Assembly (NCBI GenBank): GCA_000431535.1
Contig: HF991826.1
Location: forward strand, 127,898-191,897
From: Clostridium sp. CAG:678
GTDB taxonomy: Bacteria > Bacillota > Clostridia > Oscillospirales > Acutalibacteraceae
Length of the DNA stretch: 64,000 nucleotides
Direction: 5' to 3'
The position numbers and the translations under genes are program-made. Below the pieces are notes generated by a model. The model saw nothing but the letters and a program-made list of their open reading frames with translations, did no database searches and was not told the DNA's origin. Below are positions 1 to 9,137 of this stretch, piece by piece (position 1 is the first letter of the stretch; every line of letters starts with the position of its first letter).

Positions 1-2921
1 CTGCTTTTATCCTTATATTTTGAAAAGGACGAACTGCCCGCGTCAAGGATATCGCCGGTTCTGGCATAGCCGAGTTGATTGATGAGATCCTCATACTTAT
101 CCAGCGGATGGCCGGAAAGATAAAGCCCGGTCATTTCCTTTTCCATTTTCAGAAGTTCGGATTTAGGAAATTCTTCCACATCAGGAAGTTCAAAATCGAT
201 TCCAAAAGAATCGCCGCTGTTGCCGAGTTCAAAAAAGCCGACCTGACCATACATTGTTTTGCGCCGCTGCTCTTCCAAATTTGCGGCAACAACCGGCAGC
301 GCCTGCAGCATCTGGCGGCGGTTTGCGCCGAGCAAATCCAGCGCGCCGCTGCGTATCAGGCTTTCCACGGCGCGGCGGTTGAAATGAGAAGTCTGAAGCC
401 GTGAACAGAAATCAAAAAAGGTTTTATACTTTCCGTTTTTTCGCTCGTTTATAATATCATCTATAAAATCCGTGCCCAGATTTTTAATGCCGAGCAGACC
501 GTAATTGATCACCTTTCCGTTTGCGGAAAAACCTTTCATGGAGGAATTCACATCCGGAACCGCAAGCCGGAGCCCGAGCCGTTTGCTTTCCGCAATATAT
601 CTGGCAACCTTATTGGAAGAATCCAAAACGGAGGTGAGAAGCGCCGCCATAAACTGCGCGGGATAATAGCATTTAAGATACGCCGTTCTGTATGCCACAA
701 GAGAATAGCAGGCAGCATGGGATTTATTAAAAGCGTATTTTGCAAATTCAGAGATCTGATCAAAGATGGAATTGGCAATTTCGGTATCGATCTGATTTTC
801 TGCGCAGCCGGCAAGAAAATTTTTGCGTTCCGCCTCCATAACGTCTTTTTTCTTTTTACTCATTGCGCGGCGCACCACATCCGCTCTGCCGTATGAATAA
901 CCGGCAAGGGAACGCAGAATCTGCATAACCTGCTCCTGATAGACGATACAGCCGAACGTATCCTCCAAAATGGGCTTTAGCTGCGGCAAAGCGTAGCGCA
1001 CCTTTTCAGGATGATGCGAATTTTCAACAAACAGATCAATCTGCTTGGCGGGGCCGGGTCTGTACAGCGAATTGGCGGCAATCAGATGCTCTAATTTTGT
1101 GGGTTTCAGATTCATCAGCATCTGTTTCATGCCGCTGGATTCAAACTGAAAGATGCCTTCCGTCTGCCCGCGTGAAAATAATTTATACACTTTCGGATCT
1201 TCTAAGGAAATCTCATTGATATCGATCCCCGCGGCTTTGGACGCGTCATCGATCACAGTAAGCGTTCTGAGGCCGAGAAAATCCATTTTCAGCAGGCCGA
1301 GTTCCTCCAGTTCCGTCATGATATACTGTGTGACGACCAATCCGTCATTCGTTGCGAGCGGAACATAGGACGACACGGGATCATGCGTGATCACGACGCC
1401 GGCGGCGTGCGTGGACGTGTTGCGGGGCATGCCCTCCACTTTACGCGCGGTCTCGATCAGTTCGTCTACGCGGGGATCCTGCGCCATGAGTTCGCGCAGT
1501 TTGGCGGATTTGCTCACCGCATCTTCAACAGTGATCTTAAACTCATTCGGCACGAGTTTGGCAACGGTGTCCACAGCGGCGTAGGACATTCCCATGACCC
1601 TGCCGACATCACGGATTGCCGCCTTGGTTTTCAGTGTGCCGAACGTTACGATCTGGGCAACGTGATCCGCGCCGTATTTTCGGGTAACATAATCAATAAC
1701 CTCCTGCCGCCGCTCATAGCAGAAATCAATATCAAAATCCGGCATGGAAACACGTTCCGGATTCAAAAAGCGCTCAAAAAGGAGGTTATATTTCATGGGG
1801 TCAAGATCCGTTATGCCCATACAGTAAGCGGCAAGCGAGCCTGCGCCCGAGCCTCTGCCCGGGCCGACCGGTATGCCCTCACGCTTGGCAAAAGAAACGA
1901 AATCCGCCACAATTAAATAATAATCCGTATACCCCATTTTGTTTACAGTGTCCAGCTCATATTCCAGTCGGTCCGTATATTCCTTAGGGGGATCTGCGTA
2001 TCTTTTTTGCAGCCCCTCATAGCAAAGGCGGCGGAAGTAATCAAAATGGCTGATTTTCTCTTCAATCTCAAAATAAGGCAGTTTGGTTTTGCCGAATTCA
2101 AAATCAAAATTACACCTTTTTGCGATCCGGGCGGTATTCTCCACCGCCTCAGGAAGTTCCGGAAACAGGTGTTTCATCTCCTCCTCCGATTTCAGGTAAA
2201 ATTCCTGAGAATGGAATTCAAGGCCCGTATCCTCACCAAGCACATGGTTTGTGGCGATACAGATAAGCACCTGCTGGATCTTAGAATCCTCTTTATAGAT
2301 ATAATGCGTATCATTGGTTACAACAACGGGGATCCCGGTTTCTGCATAAAGGCGTTTGATCCCCTCTGCAACGATCTTTTGCTCTTTGATGCCGTGATCC
2401 TGAAGTTCCAGAAAATAATTGTCTTTCCCGAAAACATCACGGTACCGGAGCGCCGTGTTCTTTGCTTTTTCGTAATCCCGCTCAAGAAGTGCCTGCGGGA
2501 TCTCGCCTGCAAGGCAGGCGGAAAGGCAGATCAGACCCTCGTGGTATTTTTCAAGAATATCGTGATCCACCCTTGGTTTATAATAGTAACCCTCTGTATA
2601 AGAAAGGGATACCAGTTTGATCAGATTTTTATATCCTGTTTCATTTTCACAAAGCAAGATCAGGTGATTATAATCCTTATCCAGCACCTTTTCCCTGTCA
2701 AACCGGGTTCGCGGGGCAACATAGACCTCGCAGCCGATAATCGGCTTGATCCCGTGCTTTTTACACGTTTTATAAAACGCCACGGCGCCGTACATATTGC
2801 CGTGATCGGTTATTGCAAGGGAAGTCATGCCCAACTCTTTTGCGCGCAGAACAAGCGGCTCGATGCGGCAGGCGCCGTCAAGCAGCGAATATTCGGTGTG
2901 CAGATGAAGATGGGTAAACAT
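1..2921 (-). CDS. dnaE: DNA polymerase III alpha subunit DnaE (3' end cut by window)
   Basis: Replicative C-family DNA polymerase. The first 973 codons are present and the C-terminal part runs off the left edge; the family is usually about 1,150 residues. The N-terminus is a PHP domain beginning with a THLHLHTEYS motif. The palm has the GPGRGSGAGS motif at about 1835-1867, and the catalytic acidic cluster PDFDIDF falls at residues D395, D397 and D399. ATG at 2921 follows an AAGGAAG ribosome binding site. It lies 20 bases downstream of the GH31 gene and probably shares the hprK-to-dnaE transcript. Low-GC Gram-positives typically have DnaE in addition to PolC, with DnaE extending primers; PolC is also in this window. 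Confidence 0.97.
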   Translation of the reverse strand, partial: MFTHLHLHTEYSLLDGACRIEPLVLRAKELGMTSLAITDHGNMYGAVAFYKTCKKHGIKPIIGCEVYVAPRTRFDREKVLDKDYNHLILLCENETGYKNLIKLVSLSYTEGYYYKPRVDHDILEKYHEGLICLSACLAGEIPQALLERDYEKAKNTALRYRDVFGKDNYFLELQDHGIKEQKIVAEGIKRLYAETGIPVVVTNDTHYIYKEDSKIQQVLICIATNHVLGEDTGLEFHSQEFYLKSEEEMKHLFPELPEAVENTARIAKRCNFDFEFGKTKLPYFEIEEKISHFDYFRRLCYEGLQKRYADPPKEYTDRLEYELDTVNKMGYTDYYLIVADFVSFAKREGIPVGPGRGSGAGSLAAYCMGITDLDPMKYNLLFERFLNPERVSMPDFDIDFCYERRQEVIDYVTRKYGADHVAQIVTFGTLKTKAAIRDVGRVMGMSYAAVDTVAKLVPNEFKITVEDAVSKSAKLRELMAQDPRVDELIETARKVEGMPRNTSTHAAGVVITHDPVSSYVPLATNDGLVVTQYIMTELEELGLLKMDFLGLRTLTVIDDASKAAGIDINEISLEDPKVYKLFSRGQTEGIFQFESSGMKQMLMNLKPTKLEHLIAANSLYRPGPAKQIDLFVENSHHPEKVRYALPQLKPILEDTFGCIVYQEQVMQILRSLAGYSYGRADVVRRAMSKKKKDVMEAERKNFLAGCAENQIDTEIANSIFDQISEFAKYAFNKSHAACYSLVAYRTAYLKCYYPAQFMAALLTSVLDSSNKVARYIAESKRLGLRLAVPDVNSSMKGFSANGKVINYGLLGIKNLGTDFIDDIINERKNGKYKTFFDFCSRLQTSHFNRRAVESLIRSGALDLLGANRRQMLQALPVVAANLEEQRRKTMYGQVGFFELGNSGDSFGIDFELPDVEEFPKSELLKMEKEMTGLYLSGHPLDKYEDLINQLGYARTGDILDAGSSSFSKYKDKS

Positions 2922-2941
2922 AACGATACTTCCTTAAATTA

Positions 2942-5317
2942 TTACAAACAGTGCTCCAGCTCTTCCAGCGGTTCTCTGAACCGTTTTTGGCACTTAGGCA
3001 GTGCGCCGCTTTCAAGAGCGGAAGTGAACACGCTTTTTTTATAGTCATTTGAGATCTGATATTTGGAAACCGTTTCAATATACGCCTCGCGCTTATTCAG
3101 CGAATAACGCGCTGCGCCGCAGACTTCGATTTTTACCGGCACATTTGCGGCGGAGAGATCGCAAAATACATCCACACACAAAGAGCCGTTTGCGTAATGA
3201 ATCAGATCATCCGTATTCTGAACCTCCTTGCCGCAAGTGACTGCAACGCTTTCAGCGGAAACAATATCAAAAAAATTCACCTTAAAATATCTTTTGGACG
3301 GGATCACAGAGAAATCGCCGGACACGGGAAAGATCGTAAACACGATGTGATCCCCGTTGGTTTCGATCTCAAACTTGGTTTCGGCAAAAGCGCCGTTTTC
3401 AAAGCCCATGGTTTCGCCGTCGTCCTCATACATCGTGAAACTGCCGTTGCCGGAAAGCGCAAGGATCTCCAGACCGTTCGGATTTTCCGCGCCGTTTGAG
3501 ATATCATCTGTATCCAGCGGAAGGATCGCGCCCGCCTTGGCGAGAACGGGGAAATTTTCAATACCACGGAACATTTTAACAAATTTTCCTCCGGCATAGG
3601 ATCTGCGGGTAAACAGATCTGTATATCTGCCCTCCGGCAGCCACACATTGACTGCGGCAAGGCCGGTTTTCTTATCTGCCGGATCGGTGATGGGCGCGCA
3701 GATGAGTTCGCTGCCGAAATAATACTGATTTTTGCAGTGATAGGCATTCTCCTCATCCGGGTACGCGTAATACATCGGCTCGATCAGCGCACTGCCGTAT
3801 TTATAGGTTTTGTAATTCATGGTATAGATATACGGAATAAGCCGGCGGCGCAGCCTTAACAGATCCACTGCGATATGGGATGCGGCATAGCCGTATTTCC
3901 ATGGCTCCTTACCCATGAATTCATTGCTGGTGGAATGCAGGCGGTTTACAGGGCTGAACACGCCGAACTGCAGCCAGCGGACATAGAGCTCGTCATCTTT
4001 TTTACCGTGATGGTGACCGCCGATATCATGGCTCCACCATGTGTAGCCGATATTAGAAGCCGTTGCGGTGGAATACGGCTGAAAGCGAAGGCATTCCCAC
4101 GTAATTGCCGCATCGCCGGAAAAGCCGAGGGGATACCTTTGGCTGCCTGCCTGCGCAAACCGGGAAAGGATCACGCCCCGTTTTCCGTTTCTGCAATTAT
4201 CAAGATAGTGGTAATGATTGAGCGCCCAAAGCGGGTCCAAACCTTTGATGGAGGACTTTTTGCCCTGCTGCCAATCTATCCACCAGAAATCCACGCCCTC
4301 TTCCTCATATTTATGGTGAATAAGGTCAAAATACGCCTCCATATATCTGGGATCGGCGCAGTCAAACGGAATTTTCTTTTTTGTTTTGGGATCCACACCC
4401 ATATAGCGGGCAAACTCCTCATACATATCCTCAAAGAAACGAACGCCGTCCGCCGGATGCAGATTTACGGTGATTTTCAGATTCTGCGCCTTGAGCCACT
4501 GCAAAAATTCTTTATAATCCGGAAAAAGACGCGTGTTCCAGCTGTAGCCGGTCCAGCCGCTTTTTATATCTGCGGGATTCGTACCCGGAACACCGGAAAA
4601 CTCTTTCTTCAGATCTACCCAGTGCCAGTCCATATCAATCGTGGCAACGGTAAGCGGGATGCGTTCCTGCGCAAAGCGCTGCATCAGATCTATATATTCC
4701 TGCTGTGTATAAGCCTTATATCTGCTCCACCAGTTTCCAAACGCGAAACGCGGGATCAGCGGCACGCCGCCGGCAAGGCGCAGAAAATCACGCACTGCCG
4801 CGCGGTAATCATGACCGTAAACGAAAATATAAAGATCCTTTTCCTTATTTGCGCGCGGCGCTACCGTGCCGTCCGCATTCAGGACAAGAGAATCGGAGTC
4901 ATCCAAAACAGCGGCGCCGGATCGGGAGACGATACCTTCTCCGAGCGGAATGGCGCCAACAGTGCCGTCCAGCGTTCTGTATGTACCCTTCAGATTGCCG
5001 GCATGCAGATCTTTAATTTTTTTACCGCCGGCAACGGCATATGCCACCCTACCGGTTTCACTTTCCACGCAAACGCCGTTCTGGCGGGTGCCGACTATCA
5101 AATAGCCGTCCTGCTTTTTGAATTTAAAAACAGGCGCATCAAAATTCCTGTTCCAAACCTTTTGCGTGGCGCAGTCCGTAAACACGCCGTTTTTGGAATA
5201 TTCCACTCTATACAATCTTTCCGTGAGCACACTGACACGAACCCTGCCGTATACAACCGTGTTTTTTTCTGCCGTTTCAGACGAAAGATTCAGTGAAAAT
5301 GATTTTTTGAAATCCAT
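2942..5317 (-). CDS. Glycoside hydrolase family 31 (alpha-glucosidase/alpha-xylosidase-like)
   Basis: A 791-residue retaining alpha-glycosidase of family GH31, predicted cytoplasmic because there is no signal peptide. An N-terminal beta domain (about 1-190) precedes the catalytic barrel. The nucleophile is the Asp of WWIDWQQG (D348) and the acid/base the Asp of GFSGDAAITW (D402), preceded by the family-typical RFAQAGSQRYP segment. WSHDIGGHH follows. C-terminal beta domains complete the fold. The nucleophile motif WIDWQQG differs from the WxDMNE form of classical maltases, so the substrate is not assigned. ATG at 5317 follows GGAGAAACG. It sits between whiA and dnaE, an unusual place for a glycosidase, and may be co-transcribed with the upstream sugar-signalling genes. 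Confidence 0.9.
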   Translation of the reverse strand: MDFKKSFSLNLSSETAEKNTVVYGRVRVSVLTERLYRVEYSKNGVFTDCATQKVWNRNFDAPVFKFKKQDGYLIVGTRQNGVCVESETGRVAYAVAGGKKIKDLHAGNLKGTYRTLDGTVGAIPLGEGIVSRSGAAVLDDSDSLVLNADGTVAPRANKEKDLYIFVYGHDYRAAVRDFLRLAGGVPLIPRFAFGNWWSRYKAYTQQEYIDLMQRFAQERIPLTVATIDMDWHWVDLKKEFSGVPGTNPADIKSGWTGYSWNTRLFPDYKEFLQWLKAQNLKITVNLHPADGVRFFEDMYEEFARYMGVDPKTKKKIPFDCADPRYMEAYFDLIHHKYEEEGVDFWWIDWQQGKKSSIKGLDPLWALNHYHYLDNCRNGKRGVILSRFAQAGSQRYPLGFSGDAAITWECLRFQPYSTATASNIGYTWWSHDIGGHHHGKKDDELYVRWLQFGVFSPVNRLHSTSNEFMGKEPWKYGYAASHIAVDLLRLRRRLIPYIYTMNYKTYKYGSALIEPMYYAYPDEENAYHCKNQYYFGSELICAPITDPADKKTGLAAVNVWLPEGRYTDLFTRRSYAGGKFVKMFRGIENFPVLAKAGAILPLDTDDISNGAENPNGLEILALSGNGSFTMYEDDGETMGFENGAFAETKFEIETNGDHIVFTIFPVSGDFSVIPSKRYFKVNFFDIVSAESVAVTCGKEVQNTDDLIHYANGSLCVDVFCDLSAANVPVKIEVCGAARYSLNKREAYIETVSKYQISNDYKKSVFTSALESGALPKCQKRFREPLEELEHCL

Positions 5318-5341
5318 AATCGTTTCTCCGAAAAAAATAAT

Positions 5342-6232
5342 TTAAAGGCTGTTTGCGATCTCTACGATTTTTTTCAGCCGGTGGTTCAGACCGCTTCTGC
5401 TTATAGGCGGAGAACACATACCGGCAAGTTCCGCCAGACTGGAATCCGGATTTTCATACCGTAATTCCGCCGCGCTTTCCAAACTTTCGCTCAGAAAGTT
5501 TCTGCCCTTTGCTTTCCAGATCTTTTCTATGGCGCTGATCTGAACGGCAACGGCGTTTACCATTTTATTGATATTTGCCGTTTCGCAGTTTGCCTGCCGG
5601 TTTGCCTTGTTTCTGAAATCCTTAAAGATCTTAATATTCATCATCTCAAACATAGCGCCTGACGCGCCCATCATATACAGGCAGTTTTCAATGGATTCAC
5701 TCTCCTTAAAATAGACAACATTATAGCCCTTTCTGTTTGTGTGCTTGGGGCTGAGTTCCATTTCCTGCAGAAGCGTGAACAGGCTTTTGGACAGGTTGTA
5801 ATACGGCACGGAAAACTCCAGATGATAATCTTTTTTCGGATCTGAAAGCGTGCCGCAGGCAAGGAAAACGCCTGCAAGAAACGCCTTTCCGCAATCCTCA
5901 CACCGGAAATTCGTGTGATCGATCTTAAGGCTTCCGACCCCGTCGTGCCCAAAACTTCTGAATAATTTTTGAGCATCTGTTTTGGATGAAACAGATGCCG
6001 TAAAATTTCTGCCGCGCGGCGAAACATCCACACGCGCGTCCATATTAAAGATCTCTTTTAAAAGAGACTGAAACAAACGGGCGGTTGGCTCATTTTCCGT
6101 TTGGAGGGAAACGCTGCTTTCTGAAAAACTTTTGCCAAACAGCGAAAGCCCATAAAGCAGCGCCCTTTTGCAGCACGACCGCTCATATTCGGTTTTTACA
6201 AGTTCGTTTTTGACCTGCGTGGAAAAAGACAT
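5342..6232 (-). CDS. whiA: DNA-binding protein WhiA
   Basis: A 296-residue WhiA. The N-terminal part is a degenerate LAGLIDADG homing-endonuclease-like domain. The C-terminal part (about 215-296) is a helix-turn-helix region ending in SRSGLNHRLKKI, as in the family. WhiA is linked to sporulation and division in actinobacteria and to chromosome segregation/division in Bacillus. An ATG 36 bases upstream is in frame, but the ATG at 6232 has the better context (GGTGAGAG) and gives the usual N-terminus MSFSTQVKNEL. It lies directly after rapZ; yvcK/mgfK, which normally separates the two, is missing. Confidence 0.95.
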   Translation of the reverse strand: MSFSTQVKNELVKTEYERSCCKRALLYGLSLFGKSFSESSVSLQTENEPTARLFQSLLKEIFNMDARVDVSPRGRNFTASVSSKTDAQKLFRSFGHDGVGSLKIDHTNFRCEDCGKAFLAGVFLACGTLSDPKKDYHLEFSVPYYNLSKSLFTLLQEMELSPKHTNRKGYNVVYFKESESIENCLYMMGASGAMFEMMNIKIFKDFRNKANRQANCETANINKMVNAVAVQISAIEKIWKAKGRNFLSESLESAAELRYENPDSSLAELAGMCSPPISRSGLNHRLKKIVEIANSL

Positions 6233-6273
6233 ACTGCTCTCACCGCCCCTGCATAATAGTAGATTCAAAAGTT

Positions 6274-7143
6274 TTAACTTCTTGCGATATCCCTGTGGTT
6301 TACGGAAACGTTATCCCACTTTTTTTCAAAATGCTCTTTGAGCGCCTCTGCAATTGCAACGGAGCGGTGGTTGCCGCCCGTGCAGCCGATTGCAAAAACG
6401 ATCTGGCTTTTGCCCTCTTTGATATAAAGGGGATTTAAAAAATCCAGCAGATCGATCAGCTTGTTTAAGAGTTCTTTGGATTCGCTGAAAGAAAAAACAT
6501 AATCGCGCACTTCCGGATCCAGACCGGTTTTATTGCGCAGATTCTCTACCCAATACGGATTGGGCAGGCAGCGCACGTCGATAACAAAATCCGCCTCGCT
6601 TGGGATACCGTGCTTAAAACCGAAAGACTCCACATGGATATTCATGATATCCTTATCATCGCCGACCAAAATCTGCGTAAGTCTCGTTCTTAACTGATTG
6701 CCCGTAAGATCCGAACTGTCTATCACAAAATCCGCTCTGGAACGCAGCGGCGTCATGATCTCTCTTTCATAAGAAAGCGCCTGTGCGATATCGCCGTTAA
6801 AACGGTCTGCATACGGGTGCTTTCTTCTTGTTAATTTATAGCGTTTGAGCGCAATATGCGTTTTGATATCCAGATAGACCACTTTGACTTCATAGCCGTA
6901 ATTTTCAAGATGATCCAGAATATCTAAAACGCCGTCAAAATTTTCCGTTGAACGGATATCCATAACGATAGCGACTTTGCTTTCCTTTTGCTTTGAGATC
7001 AGCTCCAGAAAAGTGGAAAGCAGTTCCGGCGGCATATTATCTATGCAGTAATAGCCTATATCTTCCATAAAGCCGATTGCCGTGGATTTCCCGGCGCCGG
7101 AAAGACCGGTTATGATTACAAGTTCTTTTACTTTATTAGCCAT
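6274..7143 (-). CDS. rapZ: RNase adapter RapZ / YvcJ nucleotide-binding protein
   Basis: A 289-residue P-loop protein. Walker A is GLSGAGKST at residues 14-22, and the C-terminal half carries the conserved CTGGNHRSVAIAE motif. In Escherichia coli RapZ directs decay of the GlmZ small RNA. In Gram-positives the orthologue YvcJ binds nucleotides and its RNA partners are not settled. The start codon shares one base with the murB stop (TAATG), so translation is coupled. A role linking amino-sugar and cell-wall supply fits the neighbours murB and hprK, but that is inference. Confidence 0.95.
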   Translation of the reverse strand: MANKVKELVIITGLSGAGKSTAIGFMEDIGYYCIDNMPPELLSTFLELISKQKESKVAIVMDIRSTENFDGVLDILDHLENYGYEVKVVYLDIKTHIALKRYKLTRRKHPYADRFNGDIAQALSYEREIMTPLRSRADFVIDSSDLTGNQLRTRLTQILVGDDKDIMNIHVESFGFKHGIPSEADFVIDVRCLPNPYWVENLRNKTGLDPEVRDYVFSFSESKELLNKLIDLLDFLNPLYIKEGKSQIVFAIGCTGGNHRSVAIAEALKEHFEKKWDNVSVNHRDIARS

Positions 7144-8042
7144 TATTCCGTTACCCTTATCTCCATTTCAAGTTTTACGCCTTTTTTCTTATACACCGTA
7201 TCGCTGCAATATTTGCAGAGATCCAACACATCCTTACACGTTGCGCCGCCTTTGTTGATCACGAAACCGGCGTGTTTTTCGCTTACCTGCGCACCGCCTA
7301 CCGTTTTGCCCTTTAGGCCGCATTCCTCGATCAACGAACCGGCAAAATACCCCGGGGGGCGTTTAAAAGTGGATCCTGCGCTGGGATATTCCAGCGGCTG
7401 CTTTGCACGTCTGCGCGCAAGCAGATCCTGCATTTTTGCCCTGATCTCGTTTGGATCACCCTTTTTGAGTTTAACATAGATGCCCGTTATCGTGCAGCCG
7501 TTTTCGTAATATGCGGAATGTCTGTAGGAAAGCCCGATCGCGTCGCCCTCCAGCGAGCCTGCAACGCCGCTTTGATCAATATGATCGCACCTAAAAAGCA
7601 CATCTTTCATCTCTCCGCCGTAGGCACCGGCATTCATAAAAGCAGCGCCGCCGCACGAACCGGGAATGCCATAAGCAAATTCCAGACCGGAAAGCGAGTG
7701 TTCCAGCGCAAAACGGCAAAGTTTCATAAGAGAAGCGCCGCTCTGGGCAAAGATCACGTCTTCCCCGGCAAGTTTCACCTCTGAGAAATCGTTTGAAAAG
7801 CAGATCACGCAGGCATGAATACCGCTGTCTGAAACCAGCAGGTTTGAGCCGTTACCGATCGGGATAAACCGTATGCCGTTTTCAGCGCAAAAGCGTATCA
7901 CGCCCTGCGCCTGCGCCTGCGATGCGGGAAAAACGATCACCCTGGCATTGCCGCCGATTTTAAAGGTGGTGTGCGCGCACATAGGCTCATTTTCCTTATA
8001 TTTTATTTTCGTTTCTTTTAAATAATTGATTAACTGTTCCAA
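7143..8042 (-). CDS. murB: UDP-N-acetylenolpyruvoylglucosamine reductase MurB
   Basis: A flavoenzyme of peptidoglycan precursor synthesis that reduces UDP-GlcNAc enolpyruvate to UDP-MurNAc with NADPH. The FAD-binding motifs TTFKIGGNA and GNGSNLLVSD and the active-site region PSAGSTFKRP are visible, and the protein ends in a short IRVTE tail as in Gram-positive type MurB. I prefer the TTG at 8042, which follows GGTGATCTT and gives 299 residues. A longer in-frame start at 8105 would lie inside the ROK kinase gene and add 21 atypical residues. It is 10 bases downstream of the ROK kinase and overlaps rapZ by one base. Confidence 0.93.
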   Translation of the reverse strand: MEQLINYLKETKIKYKENEPMCAHTTFKIGGNARVIVFPASQAQAQGVIRFCAENGIRFIPIGNGSNLLVSDSGIHACVICFSNDFSEVKLAGEDVIFAQSGASLMKLCRFALEHSLSGLEFAYGIPGSCGGAAFMNAGAYGGEMKDVLFRCDHIDQSGVAGSLEGDAIGLSYRHSAYYENGCTITGIYVKLKKGDPNEIRAKMQDLLARRRAKQPLEYPSAGSTFKRPPGYFAGSLIEECGLKGKTVGGAQVSEKHAGFVINKGGATCKDVLDLCKYCSDTVYKKKGVKLEMEIRVTE

Positions 8043-8052
8043 AAGATCACCG

Positions 8053-9003
8053 TTATTTGGCGGAAGCAAGAAGGGACGCGCCGATGATGCCGGCGTCGTT
8101 TCCAAGCTCCGCTTTCATGATGCGCGTCTGAATTTTACTGTGGATAGAATACCGTTCCGCCTGCACGAATCTTCTGAGCGGTTTCATCAGTGTTTCGCCC
8201 TCGTTACAGATACCGCCGCCTACGCAAATGATCTCCGGCTGAAGCGCATTTACAATATTGATCAGGCCGCACGCTACATATTTTATGTAGTTGTCCACAA
8301 CCTTGATTGCCGCGATATCGCCTTTGCGCATGGCGTCAAATGCGGTTCTGCCGCTGACTTTGCCCTCCTGCCTTGCAACCTCATGCATAATGGAATCGGG
8401 ATTTTCCTCCATAGCTTTGCGCGTTTGGCGGATCAGCGCAGTGGCGGAGGCATACGCCTCCCAGCAGCCTTTTCTGCCGCAGGAACACGGTTCTCCATCC
8501 ACCACAATAACCATATGACCGCACTCGCCGCCGGCACAGTTTACACCCGTAACGATCTTTCCGTTTACGATAATGCCGGAGCCGACGCCCGTGCCGAGCG
8601 TTACGGCAACAAAGTTCTGCGAGCCGTTTCCGCAGCCCGCGTATGCCTCGCCCAGCGCGGCGCAGTTTGCGTCATTATCAATATAGATCGGCAGATCGCC
8701 GAGCCGTTCTTTCAGCATTTCGCGCGCGGGCACATTATTAAAACCAAGGTTGTTGGCAAATTCGATAATACCATTCTCATTCACTGTGCCCGGTGTGCCG
8801 AGACCCACGGAAGAAATATCCGCAATGGTAAGCCCTGCTTTATCCATCGCTTCACGGCAGACCGTGGCAATATCATCAAAGATCTCCTCCGCCGAACGCG
8901 GAACGGCGGTTGGCGTTTTGCCGGTTGCAATTATATTATACTTGTCATCCACCACGGAGGCGACGATATTTGTGCCGCCCAAATCAATTCCGATATTATA
9001 CAT
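8053..9003 (-). CDS. glcK: ROK family sugar kinase (probable glucokinase)
   Basis: A 316-residue ROK kinase. The phosphate motif IGIDLGGTNI is at residues 4-13, the catalytic base lies in IDNDANCAALGEA, and the zinc-binding ROK signature is CSCGRKGCWEAYAS. The expected reaction is ATP-dependent phosphorylation of glucose at O6, but ROK kinases also use other hexoses and amino sugars, so glucokinase is a probable rather than certain call. The gene stands between hprK and murB, consistent with carbon-status control. The region 9004-9137 upstream holds an AT-rich stretch and a GC-rich inverted repeat (GCCGCGCGGC) but no convincing promoter. Confidence 0.88.
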   Translation of the reverse strand: MYNIGIDLGGTNIVASVVDDKYNIIATGKTPTAVPRSAEEIFDDIATVCREAMDKAGLTIADISSVGLGTPGTVNENGIIEFANNLGFNNVPAREMLKERLGDLPIYIDNDANCAALGEAYAGCGNGSQNFVAVTLGTGVGSGIIVNGKIVTGVNCAGGECGHMVIVVDGEPCSCGRKGCWEAYASATALIRQTRKAMEENPDSIMHEVARQEGKVSGRTAFDAMRKGDIAAIKVVDNYIKYVACGLINIVNALQPEIICVGGGICNEGETLMKPLRRFVQAERYSIHSKIQTRIMKAELGNDAGIIGASLLASAK

Positions 9004-9137
9004 AATTTAACCTTTCCACCCGCTTTGAATTTAACTGCCGCGCGGCGGGTATGCGGGCAGCGATCAATAAATATATTAATAAAAATCTTTGCCGAATGAA
9101 ATCTAAAAACAGGAAATTTTCATATATAATTAAGTAA

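Noticed and set aside
2007..3044. 345-codon ORF on the plus strand opposite dnaE
   Set aside because: It is antisense to the dnaE N-terminus, whose PHP and palm motifs are clear, and its own translation shows no domain and has no ribosome binding site.
3875..5296. 473-codon plus-strand ORF opposite the GH31 gene
   Set aside because: The minus-strand frame has the full catalytic motifs of GH31; the opposite frame is low in pattern and is a shadow of codon bias.
8026..9099. 357-codon plus-strand ORF opposite the ROK kinase
   Set aside because: Same reason: the ROK motifs are on the minus strand.
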